DNA from: a virus
Direction: 5' to 3' (one strand)
IMG/VR virus record: IMGVR_UViG_3300031463_000020
Coordinates: 1 to 33,843 of that record
DNA length: 33,843 bases
Below are positions 14,653-22,135 of this stretch, piece after piece. The stretch's first letter is position 1; every line of letters starts with the position of its first letter. Position numbers and translations under genes: made by a program. The notes under the pieces are model-generated. The model was not told the origin of the DNA. It saw only the letters and a program-made list of their open reading frames with translations, and did not search any database.

Positions 14653-15132
14653 TTACCCTGCTAAAATTGAAACGATATTTCCCAATGCCTCCTTCATAAA
14701 ATTGACCATAATTGGTTGCGATTCGTCTCTCGCCCTTTTAAAAAACAATTTTCCCTTTACACCCCTTACAGCTCGGGCAAATATCCACTGCCCGTTTTTC
14801 TTCCAGGCCAGGACTTTGGCTCGGATTGGCCTGATCATCCTTCTGCTTTTTCCATAAATTCCTGTTCCATACTCCTGATAGGGAGCATATTCGATATTCG
14901 TTCCCACTTTGGCGATAACATTGTTACCCTGGGCTTCTGCCCGCTGGGTGGTAATGCTTCCCCGTAGAACTGTATATTGAACAGGGGCATAGCTTTTCGC
15001 TTTTCCCTCGACTGTAAAAGCTGTTTTATTTAGGGCATCTTTTAAATTGCCAATTACTATCTCGGGGCTTCTTTCAAACAAGTCTTCCAGTTCTTTTCCC
15101 CCAATTACTTCAACCGATAAGTTGTAGTTCAT
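14653..15132 (-). CDS. HK97 gp10-like tail completion protein
   Basis: This 159-residue protein carries the family pattern: VEGKAKSYAPVQYTVLRGSI, then EYAPYQEYGTG followed by basic residues (YGKSRRMIRPIRAK). This APV-x-TG-x-LR-x-SI and YA-x-Y-x-E-x-GT arrangement is well known for gp10/minor tail proteins that finish the head-tail junction. It overlaps the upstream connector gene by 4 bp. Confidence 0.85.
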   Translation of the reverse strand: MNYNLSVEVIGGKELEDLFERSPEIVIGNLKDALNKTAFTVEGKAKSYAPVQYTVLRGSITTQRAEAQGNNVIAKVGTNIEYAPYQEYGTGIYGKSRRMIRPIRAKVLAWKKNGQWIFARAVRGVKGKLFFKRARDESQPIMVNFMKEALGNIVSILAG

Positions 15133-15437
15133 ATTACTTTTTCAGCGACCATCCTTTGATAATACGCCAGGCTGGTATCGTAAACCGTAGGGACACCACG
15201 GATAATATATTCATCATCCCCGCTTTTCAATTTGTCTGCATTTTCCAGGGTTACAGGCTGGTAAACAAAGACTTCATAAGTGGCATAAGCGGGAAGTTCG
15301 GGATAGACCGCTAAAATATCCGTCTGTGCAGGAAAAATAGTGCTATCAAGCCCAGTAATAACAGCAGTCGGATCGTATTCTTGGTTATTTCCTGTTTTAG
15401 TAAGTCTGTAAACATCAACGGTATGGGTAGGTAACAT
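15129..15437 (-). CDS. Head closure (stopper) protein
   Basis: At 102 residues it is mainly beta-type: THTVDVYRLTK at the start, TTIFPAQ-like and DKLKSGDDEYIIRGVPTVYDTSLAYYQRM near the end. This matches the head closure/phage head-tail adaptor type by size, by order (after the gp6-like connector and before gp10) and by its N-terminal strand pattern. It acts at the portal exit to hold packaged DNA. Confidence 0.65.
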   Translation of the reverse strand: MLPTHTVDVYRLTKTGNNQEYDPTAVITGLDSTIFPAQTDILAVYPELPAYATYEVFVYQPVTLENADKLKSGDDEYIIRGVPTVYDTSLAYYQRMVAEKVI

Positions 15438-16001
15438 TTAGACATTAATAAGCCTGTATCTATTCAAGACCTTTTCGACATAGAGGGGAATCCCGTCTTT
15501 GGTGAGGTAATCAATGCTCATTGGTCCAATTGAAACCCGGCTGACTGCTTTTCCAGCAGAATCCTGGGATTTAAATATTTCAGATACCCATCTCACAATT
15601 GCGTGTTTTAAATCTTCAGGGACGGTGGTTGCAGAGGTTTTATATTTTATTTCAACCGAGCGGGGTATATCTGAAGCGGGGCTGGCAAGCTTAACGTAAG
15701 TATCATAAACGTAAAATTCATCTTCGCTCTCCTCAAGAAGGTCGCCAGCATAATCCGCCCTTATATCGGTTTTAACGCTGGTTACACTGACAATTGGGGG
15801 ATAATTAATAAAGAAAAGGTCGGTACCACCGTCAAAGATTTCGGCAATTTCATCTGATGAGGTTTTGGACCAAGTACGGTTGCAGTAATCATCAACAAAG
15901 GCATCAATGGAAACAATCAGATCGGTAACTAAAGCTATACCATCAGCCGTTAAAGTAATATTTAAGAATTTTTCAATATCCCCCGTTTCTATATATGGCA
16001 T
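15438..16001 (-). CDS. Head-tail connector protein (gp6-like)
   Basis: This 187-residue protein begins with YIETGDIEKFLNITLTADGIALVTDLIVSIDAFVDDYCNRTW, the classical helical start of gp6-like adaptor proteins. A beta insertion (FFINYPPIVSVTSVKTD) and a C-terminal helix ending YVEKVLNRYR follow. It forms a ring under the portal. It comes after the Ser-X repeat protein gene; a late-type promoter overlapping that gene's 3' end precedes it. Confidence 0.82.
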   Translation of the reverse strand: MPYIETGDIEKFLNITLTADGIALVTDLIVSIDAFVDDYCNRTWSKTSSDEIAEIFDGGTDLFFINYPPIVSVTSVKTDIRADYAGDLLEESEDEFYVYDTYVKLASPASDIPRSVEIKYKTSATTVPEDLKHAIVRWVSEIFKSQDSAGKAVSRVSIGPMSIDYLTKDGIPLYVEKVLNRYRLINV

Positions 16002-16034
16002 TGTTAATTTTTAGATGGGCTTCCTTTTTAAAGA

Positions 16035-19000
16035 CTACCTACCGCTATTATATAGATTGCCTGCATTTCTATTATATAAATTACCTTTCCTACTAAACAT
16101 TGCTAACTTGCGTTCATAAAGTTTGCCGGGCTCTGGAGAAGGAGATGGTGAAGCGCTGGGACTTAAACTGGCCGATGGCGACAATGAAGCTGATGGACTT
16201 AAAGAGGCTGATGCTGACGCTGACGGACTCAAGGATGCACTAACCGATGCACTGGGGGAAAAAGAGGCCGAAGGAGATATAGAAGGACTAACTGAACCGG
16301 ATGGCGAAATGGAGGCACTCACGCTAGCAGATGGAGAGATTGAAGCTGATGGACTAACGCTGGATGATACTGAAGAAGAGGGACTTATGCTGGGACTAAC
16401 GGATGCCGATGGAGAGATAGATGGAGATACACTAGGACTTACACTGGGACTCACTGAGGGAGAAGGGCTAATACTGGCTGACGGGGAAATGGAAGCGCTG
16501 ACGCTGGCAGAAGGCGACAAACTTCGACTAACTGACGCACTGGGTGAAAGCGAAGCTGAAGGTGAAAGAGAACGAGAAACCGAGGCAGAGGGACTTACAC
16601 TAGGTGATACGGAAGGGCTTACTGACGCTGACTCTGGCGGTATAGAAGGACTAATAGATGCTGAAGGGCTAATCGAGGCTGATACCGAAGGAGAGACAGA
16701 TTTACTTACCGATGCCGACGGACTAATTGAGGGAGACACACTGGAAGAAACTGAAGGCGATACAGATGCACTAATAGAAGGACTGATGCTTGCCGAAGGG
16801 CTTACTGACGGAGATACACTTGGCGAAACCGACGGACTTATCGAAGGTGAAACGGATTTAGATACAGATGCCGATGGGCTTATTGATGGACTAACAGATG
16901 CAGATGGTGAAACCGACGCTGAGACAGACGCCGAAGGTGAAATAGATGGTGACACTGAGGGGCTTATGGAAGCGGAAGGTGAAAGACTGGGACTTACAGA
17001 TGGACTAACTGAAGGCGAGACAGAAGGTGATACCGATGGACTCACACTAGCACTAGGAGACAGGCTTGGTGAAACGCTTGGGGAAACACTGGGGCTTACT
17101 GAAGGACTCACACTTCTTGATACTGAGGCACTTGGGGAAATGCTGGGACTTACCGAAGCTGATGGTGATTTAGAAGCAGAAGGACTTATCGATGCCGATA
17201 CACTTGAACTTGGACTTACACTAGGACTTATTGAAGCGCTTGGTGAAACTGACGGACTAACTGATGGACTTACACTAGGACTTACCGAAGCAGATGGGCT
17301 TATCGACGGTGAAACAGATGAACTTGGACTAATGGAAGGTGATACCGATGCCGATGGTGAAATCGACGGACTAACTGATGCTGAAGGACTTATCGATGGA
17401 GAAACCGAAGCGCTAGGACTAATCGATGCACTTGGAGAAATACTGGGAGATACACTAGCTGATGGAGAAATTGAAGGAGATATTGATGGTGAAACAGATG
17501 CGGAAGGACTAACTGACGCACTTGGACTTATGGATGCTGATGGACTGACGGATGGTGATGCGGAAGCTGAGGGAGATATACTAGCAGATGGTGATATAGA
17601 GGCCGATGATCCTCCACCTGCCGCAGTAGTAAAACTCCTTGTAGTAGCCCATGCCCCCCAAGTATTACTTCCAGATGGGTCAATAGCTCTTACTTTCCAG
17701 TAATAAGTAGTGGAAGCAGCCAGTCCTGCCTCTGCCTGAACTGCATAGGTTATTTCATTTCCTGAAGGCCAAGGGTGAGGGTCGCCTGTTCCTGTAAAAT
17801 GAGAGGGGGATTCGGTGGATGAGAGGACATCAAGGAGAGGTGTAGATCCAAACTTAATTTCCATTACCACCGCACCCGTATCTTCAGTACCACTAAAACT
17901 CATATCAACAGTAGTATCGTTAGTATTCTTAAACTCAGTTGAGATTTTATAATCATTAGCAGCATCAACAGCTTCAGAAATTATGGTAAATCCACTACCC
18001 GCAGTACAGGCTGAATTATAAGATGGGGCAAAACAACCGTAGGTGGCATTTGATGTACTTCCAAAAGCTCCTAAAGTTACAGATAAAGAGCTTGCACCTG
18101 TATTACGACCTACTTGATTTTGAACAACTCCTTGGTTCGTTGCTGTATCTACGTTAGTAAATTCATCAACAACAACAGTACATCTATCTTGAGTCTGTCC
18201 TGAATGATCTGTAATAATAGTTCCAGAACCACTACTGGCAGGTATTCCTCTAAAGACTGTTAATCTAGCTCTACTACTACTGGCATCATCAGGTAAAACA
18301 GTATTTACCTGTGTCCAAGAGGTACTAAATCCAGTAATAGTAGGAATGTTTGGATCAGTGTTTGTTCTTAACCCTGAATGAACTGAAACTACATAAAGTT
18401 TTCCTGCTGTAACTGAAAATGAAGATGTCTCATAAGATGAAGCCTGGGTGTCCGTACTTCCCCATTGAAGTTTGCTTGCAACACTAACTGTAGTAGGGAA
18501 ATTAACATTAGAAACTTGTACCTCATACTCCACTTCATCTGCTTCTGTATCTGTTCCTGTAAAGGTTAAGGCTGGGGTTACACTTACTCCTGTTGCGCTA
18601 TCGGCTGGAGTACCTAAAGCAGTTGTGGGGGAAACATTAGCCGTAAAGATAAGATAGGATAATGCACCATCTTCTCCGTTATTACTGCCAGTACAGGTAA
18701 TTGCTGTCGAACTTAAAGCGGTTGTTCTTGTAGCAGTTGTGTGAGTATGTGAACCAGCATTAACCTCAAGATCTTCAGTAGCATTTGCCCAAGTTTTTGA
18801 AGTGGTAGTGGCAGTTGCTCCACCAGCTACTGCAATAAACCCCCCATCCGTTGCGATAGTAATTGCTCCCGTTGTGAGGGGAGAAGTAGCATCCATGTCG
18901 GTTGACCCATTTCCCCCCGTTGAAGAATAAACAGCATCAGCAACATCATAAACAGAAATGTGGTTTGTTGTTGTATCTACATCTGCTCCAAAAGTAACTG

Positions 19001-19265
19001 CCACTGTAGCAGTATTTCCTGTAGGATATTTAAGATAAAAGGCTCTGGCATATACAACCCCGTAATTTCCTTGCGTACCAGCACTCATAGCCGAACCACC
19101 CAGAGTACAGGAATTTATTGTTGCACCAGATAATTCTGAAGTTACTAAAACTACAACAGTTCTATCTGGGTGGGCTGTACCGATAGATACATTTGAGTAT
19201 GTTGCTACTTTAGATGAAGAAGCTACGCCTGCTGGATTATCAGTCCTTGTAATTGAAACTGCCAT
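16035..19265 (-). CDS. Giant Ser-X repeat structural protein
   Basis: This 1076-residue protein has an N-terminal 215 or so residues of beta-rich Thr/Gly/Ala sequence ([22 protein letters not shown], then phage-decoration-like strands). An Ig/fibronectin-like segment follows ([27 protein letters not shown] and [18 protein letters not shown]). Next come about 490 residues in which nearly every second residue is Ser, with Pro, Ala, Val or Ile between ([11 protein letters not shown] type). The basic tail carries GNLYN twice. It lies between capsid and connector genes, so it is likely a head decoration or head fibre exposed on the virion, with fibronectin-like modules that may bind cell surfaces. 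A late-type promoter and a terminator precede it. The complementary strand has a long open frame that is only a shadow of the repeat. Confidence 0.75.
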   Translation of the reverse strand: MAVSITRTDNPAGVASSSKVATYSNVSIGTAHPDRTVVVLVTSELSGATINSCTLGGSAMSAGTQGNYGVVYARAFYLKYPTGNTATVAVTFGADVDTTTNHISVYDVADAVYSSTGGNGSTDMDATSPLTTGAITIATDGGFIAVAGGATATTTSKTWANATEDLEVNAGSHTHTTATRTTALSSTAITCTGSNNGEDGALSYLIFTANVSPTTALGTPADSATGVSVTPALTFTGTDTEADEVEYEVQVSNVNFPTTVSVASKLQWGSTDTQASSYETSSFSVTAGKLYVVSVHSGLRTNTDPNIPTITGFSTSWTQVNTVLPDDASSSRARLTVFRGIPASSGSGTIITDHSGQTQDRCTVVVDEFTNVDTATNQGVVQNQVGRNTGASSLSVTLGAFGSTSNATYGCFAPSYNSACTAGSGFTIISEAVDAANDYKISTEFKNTNDTTVDMSFSGTEDTGAVVMEIKFGSTPLLDVLSSTESPSHFTGTGDPHPWPSGNEITYAVQAEAGLAASTTYYWKVRAIDPSGSNTWGAWATTRSFTTAAGGGSSASISPSASISPSASASPSVSPSASISPSASVSPSASVSPSISPSISPSASVSPSISPSASISPSASVSPSISPSASVSPSISPSASVSPSISPSSSVSPSISPSASVSPSVSPSVSPSVSPSASISPSVSPSSSVSASISPSASKSPSASVSPSISPSASVSRSVSPSVSPSVSPSVSPSLSPSASVSPSVSPSVSPSVSPSVSPSLSPSASISPSVSPSISPSASVSASVSPSASVSPSISPSASVSKSVSPSISPSVSPSVSPSVSPSASISPSISASVSPSVSSSVSPSISPSASVSKSVSPSVSASISPSASISPSIPPESASVSPSVSPSVSPSASVSRSLSPSASLSPSASVSRSLSPSASVSASISPSASISPSPSVSPSVSPSVSPSISPSASVSPSISPSSSVSSSVSPSASISPSASVSASISPSGSVSPSISPSASFSPSASVSASLSPSASASASLSPSASLSPSASLSPSASPSPSPEPGKLYERKLAMFSRKGNLYNRNAGNLYNSGR
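16047..16078 (-). promoter_or_regulatory. Late-type promoter P16001 inside coding sequence
   Basis: TATATAAT (16078-16071), 18 bases, TATAAT (16052-16047), then AGCGGTAGG. It lies in the last codons of the Ser-X repeat protein, and both boxes fall in codons for a repeated GNLYN peptide. The spacing matches the other late sites, but the coding repeat could create the match by chance. Confidence 0.5.
16133..17609 (-). repeat. Ser-X low-complexity repeat tract
   Basis: This is the DNA of the Ser-X tract in the 1076-residue protein, about 1.5 kb. The unit is close to 18 bp, encoding S-P-S-X-S-X, with many synonymous changes between copies. There are no exact long tandem copies, which suggests the amino-acid pattern is kept by selection while the DNA has diversified and so resists recombinational loss. 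Confidence 0.85.
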
Positions 19266-19342
19266 TACCCTACCCTCACTTTCTCCGAGCTAATCTGAAG
19301 CTTATACTTTGAAGAATTTAGAGATGTTTTGTTGATGGCCAT
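19265..19342 (-). CDS. Possible leader ORF before the Ser-X protein
   Basis: A 25-codon frame starts at ATG 19342 and ends with TAA that overlaps the ATG of the 1076-residue gene (TAATG). It would encode a basic Ser/Lys-rich peptide. Such an overlap permits translational coupling. No Shine-Dalgarno site precedes it. It is too short to judge alone. Confidence 0.3.
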   Translation of the reverse strand: MAINKTSLNSSKYKLQISSEKVRVG

Positions 19343-19366
19343 ACATATTATTTAAGCATTAACAAT

Positions 19367-19398
19367 AGCATAATCAATACAACCAATTATTTTATATA
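19367..19398 (-). promoter_or_regulatory. Late-type promoter P19265
   Basis: TATATAAA (19398-19391), 18 bases, TATGCT (19372-19367). The -10 box is the weakest match of the seven. The -35 box starts inside the T-run of the terminator just upstream, so transcription seems to end and restart at this point, between the 19678 gene and the Ser-X protein gene. Confidence 0.5.
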
Positions 19399-19421
19399 AA
19401 AAATCCCCGCCAAGGCGAGGA
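19398..19421 (-). terminator. Rho-independent terminator after the capsid genes
   Basis: On the minus strand TCCTCGCC and GGCGGGGA pair over 8 bp with one G-T (loop effectively four bases once the closing pair opens), followed by six T at 19403-19398. It lies about 70 bases downstream of the stop of the 19678 gene, ending the head operon. The 19265-19493 gap holds only this terminator, the promoter and the possible leader ORF. Confidence 0.82.
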
Positions 19422-19492
19422 CAAGTTTCTTCTCTTTATTAATTCACTTATTAAAATCGAGGGTGTTGAAAAACAAGTTCAAAATCCTTATT

Positions 19493-19678
19493 TTACTTTG
19501 AAACTTCAGGAGTTTTTACCATTTTGTCCACTTTTGGACTTTTGATTTCTTTTAAAACCCTAACCGAATTTCCCAATGCTTTGGCTTTTTGCTCATCAAT
19601 TTCATATTCCTCTCCGGCAATATATCTTTTGCCCTCAAAGGTTGTTCCTTCTATTACTTTTACGCTTACTTTAGTCAT
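19493..19678 (-). CDS. Small phage protein after capsid gene
   Basis: This 61-residue protein reads TKVSVKVIEGTTFEGKRYIAGEEYEIDEQKAKALGNSVRVL, a pattern seen in small phage proteins found near head genes (a short SH3-like/DUF7210 type). The ATG at 19678 was chosen because GGCGGTGA lies about 6 bases upstream. A GTG at 19744 would add 22 basic residues. It follows the capsid gene and precedes the terminator, so it may be a head accessory protein. Confidence 0.65.
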   Translation of the reverse strand: MTKVSVKVIEGTTFEGKRYIAGEEYEIDEQKAKALGNSVRVLKEIKSPKVDKMVKTPEVSK

Positions 19679-19783
19679 GTATTTCACCGCCTTTCGGCTG
19701 GCTCGTGGTCTCAGCTTTCTTATGTGTTCTGTCCGCTTTTCCACTCACCCTAGAGCCATCAGTTAATTAGATTTTCCCTCGGC

Positions 19784-20929
19784 TTACGAAGCTGCTGTCT
19801 TCAACCATGCATAAGCGTTAGCTTGTTCGGCTAACTTTATGTCGATTCTCTCAACAAACTTCACGGCTGACATATCCTGCTCAAAAAGATTGAGCGCGGT
19901 AGTTCCATCTGTATCGGTAACTGTTGCTTCATCCGATATAGACATGGTTATCTGCTTCCTGTCGCCAAACAACATATAGTTGAAATTGGATAGGGCTACA
20001 AATTTAGTAGATGCTGCCGAATCGCTCGCTGCTGGCAAAGCATCGGATAATTCAACAGGAAGTGTCCAAAGGGTTGTAATGCCGCTTCCGGCTGGCTGTT
20101 GCACAATGTAATCACCAGACAGTGTTGATTTCAGCTTTCTAAAAATATTCAATACTGTGTGATGCATAACATATCGAGCACCGCCTACAGCCTTGCTTTT
20201 AAGTTCATTCTGCATATCCAGAAGATCATCGGCAGTTGCATCAGTAAAGGCATCCTTGGTAGAACCCATTGTTACACCTGTAACGTCTGAACCTTGGAAA
20301 ATACCTTCAGTTGCTGCCAAACCTTTCAAACCCCACTCATCTTCCTTACCGGCCAATGCCTCCGCCGCAAGTATGGTTAACAGATTTACAAGATCCGGGT
20401 CTGCATCTTCCAATAATTCATTTGATATTGGGATAAGTGCAGCCAGTTTTTGAGCCGTTAAGACAACCTCGCTCAAAGTTGCCTTTGAGGAAGTTGCCTT
20501 CGTATTCTCTGAAATCCTATAAGCTGTTACTCCACTTGCGCTGGGAACGTGCTGAGTAAGGCTCTTCATCGGCCAATGCCTGGCTAGTCTTCTGACTACA
20601 CCATAATCATTGGCAACCCTGATAATCTCATTGCTGAAATATTCAGGAACAATGAATCCCCCATCTGCATCGGTTCCCTCGGACATTGCTTTGCGCTCAA
20701 CTTCTGTCAAAGCTTTAGCCCGTGCTCCATCTTTATTCTTGATGGCCTTCACAAATTCTGAGGCTCTTTTCTTATCATCAAGGTCCTCGGTTTTAGTGTC
20801 TTTATCACCACCGAAGATGTCTTTGCGGAGAGGTAATTCGTTTTTAACTTTTTCAAATACCTCTTTGGTAATACCGTTTTTAAGCTCCTCTTTTATATCA
20901 TCGAGGATTTTCTTTGCTTCTTCATCCAT
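19784..20929 (-). CDS. Major capsid protein (HK97 fold)
   Basis: This 381-residue protein has an N-terminal helical, charged region of about 85 residues, the delta domain removed by the protease. The HK97-type core follows: GTDADGGFIVPEYFSNEIIRVANDYGVVRRLARHWPM, then QKLAALIPISNELLEDADPDLVNLL, and a C-terminal part with FVALSNFNYMLFGDRKQITMSISDEA. It builds the icosahedral head. Its start lies directly after the protease stop. Confidence 0.9.
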   Translation of the reverse strand: MDEEAKKILDDIKEELKNGITKEVFEKVKNELPLRKDIFGGDKDTKTEDLDDKKRASEFVKAIKNKDGARAKALTEVERKAMSEGTDADGGFIVPEYFSNEIIRVANDYGVVRRLARHWPMKSLTQHVPSASGVTAYRISENTKATSSKATLSEVVLTAQKLAALIPISNELLEDADPDLVNLLTILAAEALAGKEDEWGLKGLAATEGIFQGSDVTGVTMGSTKDAFTDATADDLLDMQNELKSKAVGGARYVMHHTVLNIFRKLKSTLSGDYIVQQPAGSGITTLWTLPVELSDALPAASDSAASTKFVALSNFNYMLFGDRKQITMSISDEATVTDTDGTTALNLFEQDMSAVKFVERIDIKLAEQANAYAWLKTAAS

Positions 20930-21958
20930 TCACTTCTCACCCCCTCCCACTTTTAAAGTCTTTAATAACCTTAAAGCCAAACCAGTATGTTTATCGGATT
21001 GTCGAAGGTGGATTTGAACGGCTTTTAAGAAGGCCAAAGTATCTTCTTTCACTTCAGGTTGTTCTATTTCGCTTTCAATCAATAGTTGCAGCTCTTCAGT
21101 TTGAGAAATCAATTCGTCAAAAAGGTCTTTGGATATCTCAATCTTTTCTTCCTTTTCTTCCGGAGGTTGAGCTTGTGCTCCGGAGGCCGCCTCAAATTTT
21201 CCGCCATGGTTTTCACAGTGAGTTCGAGCTGCTTCCTTTTCCCAGGTATCTTTGGGATATCTATAAGCCTGTTCGGTCATGGTATCTTGACCTTTGAGCT
21301 TCCCCATAATCACCCGATATTCCTTACCATCGTGTTTCCTCGTAGTGCTTCTGAAGGAATCGTTTTCAAAATCATCAGGATTTCTCAATCTGCATGAATG
21401 CTCTTCAGGATAAGGTTTTAAAACCTCCTCGGCCTTTATCTCCTCAGTCTCTTCGGATTTCTTTTGTTCCTCAATAATTTGGTCTGGGTCAAAACCTTTG
21501 CTTCTGACCATCGTCAATGCATCGGGATTATCAGGAACAAGTACTGCGGAAAATTCATAGAGTTCCCACTCCTTATAAATCCTTCCTCCATCAGGTCTTT
21601 CCTCAGATTCAATTGGCATAAAACCGATTGACCAAGCATTCATATAGCCCTTGCGGTTGAGCTCGTAAATCATGTCTGCTTCGGGGTTTACCCCCTTAGG
21701 GGTAAAGGCAACTTTTGCAATAACCCCGTCATTAGTGACGTTTATCTCTGTGGCTTTTCCGATCGGGGGCCTATCATAACGGTGGAAGGCAGCTACAATC
21801 GGATTTTTCTGGTAGTTCTCCAATAAAACGCCCCCGGGAATAACAACATCATTGCTTCTATCTGGGGTAGGAGTGGAAATCTTGACGTACAAAGTACGCT
21901 TTTCCCCCTCGGCTTTGGTTACTTCGGTCTGTGTATATGTTTTTCGTATTAACTTCAT
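20930..21958 (-). CDS. HK97-family prohead protease with C-terminal extension
   Basis: The first about 160 residues are the protease: NPIVAAFHRYDRPPIGKATE carries the His, NAWSIGFMPIE the Ser, and LYEFSAVLVPDNPDAL is typical of the family. An extension follows with EEHSCRLRNPDDFENDSFRS, RKHDGKEYRVIMGKLKG and EKEAARTHCENHGGKFE, and then a Glu-rich tail with helices. The extension resembles a small Cys/His-containing domain seen in some phage head proteases, and the Glu-rich tail could act as an internal scaffold. A late-type promoter lies only 9 bases before the ATG at 21958. Confidence 0.85.
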   Translation of the reverse strand: MKLIRKTYTQTEVTKAEGEKRTLYVKISTPTPDRSNDVVIPGGVLLENYQKNPIVAAFHRYDRPPIGKATEINVTNDGVIAKVAFTPKGVNPEADMIYELNRKGYMNAWSIGFMPIESEERPDGGRIYKEWELYEFSAVLVPDNPDALTMVRSKGFDPDQIIEEQKKSEETEEIKAEEVLKPYPEEHSCRLRNPDDFENDSFRSTTRKHDGKEYRVIMGKLKGQDTMTEQAYRYPKDTWEKEAARTHCENHGGKFEAASGAQAQPPEEKEEKIEISKDLFDELISQTEELQLLIESEIEQPEVKEDTLAFLKAVQIHLRQSDKHTGLALRLLKTLKVGGGEK

Positions 21959-21967
21959 GCCTAAACG

Positions 21968-21999
21968 ATTGTAGGGAAATCTCTCCCACTTGTTATATA
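21968..21999 (-). promoter_or_regulatory. Late-type promoter P21958
   Basis: TATATAAC (21999-21992), 18 bases, TACAAT (21973-21968), then CGTTTAGGC and ATG. The start codon is 9 bases after the -10 box. The last bases before the ATG closely match those of the portal promoter (CCCTACAATC, then TTTAGG). Confidence 0.75.
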
Positions 22000-22003
22000 T
22001 TTT

Positions 22004-22132
22004 CTAAACACCCGCTTTGTTTTGACAATTGTTATTACAATAATGATTTTTTGACCTATTGAAATCGTAACGGCTTCTTACCCATCTAGTTCGTTCGCTC
22101 CCGCAATAACCGCAATTAAAAGTAAATAACAT
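22004..22132 (-). CDS. Small zinc-finger protein
   Basis: This 42-residue protein has CGYC near residue 7 and CNNNC near residue 32, a CxxC...CxxxC finger with Arg/Asn-rich residues between (RSRYDFNRSKNHYC). It lies between the portal and protease genes, starting 4 bases after the portal stop, with GGAG 8 bases before the ATG. Phages commonly encode such fingers; the function here is unknown. It fills what would otherwise be an empty gap of about 180 bp. Confidence 0.75.
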   Translation of the reverse strand: MLFTFNCGYCGSERTRWVRSRYDFNRSKNHYCNNNCQNKAGV

Positions 22133-22135
22133 AAT

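Noticed and set aside
16123-17703. A 526-codon open frame on the + strand rich in Gly, Asp, Glu and Leu
   Set aside because: It is the exact complement of the Ser-X repeat codons, so its openness and repeats are forced by the other strand. It has no ribosome site and lies against the operon direction.
16123-19265. CRISPR array in the repetitive region
   Set aside because: The repeats are short codon-periodic units inside a protein gene with no constant repeat and unique spacer pattern.
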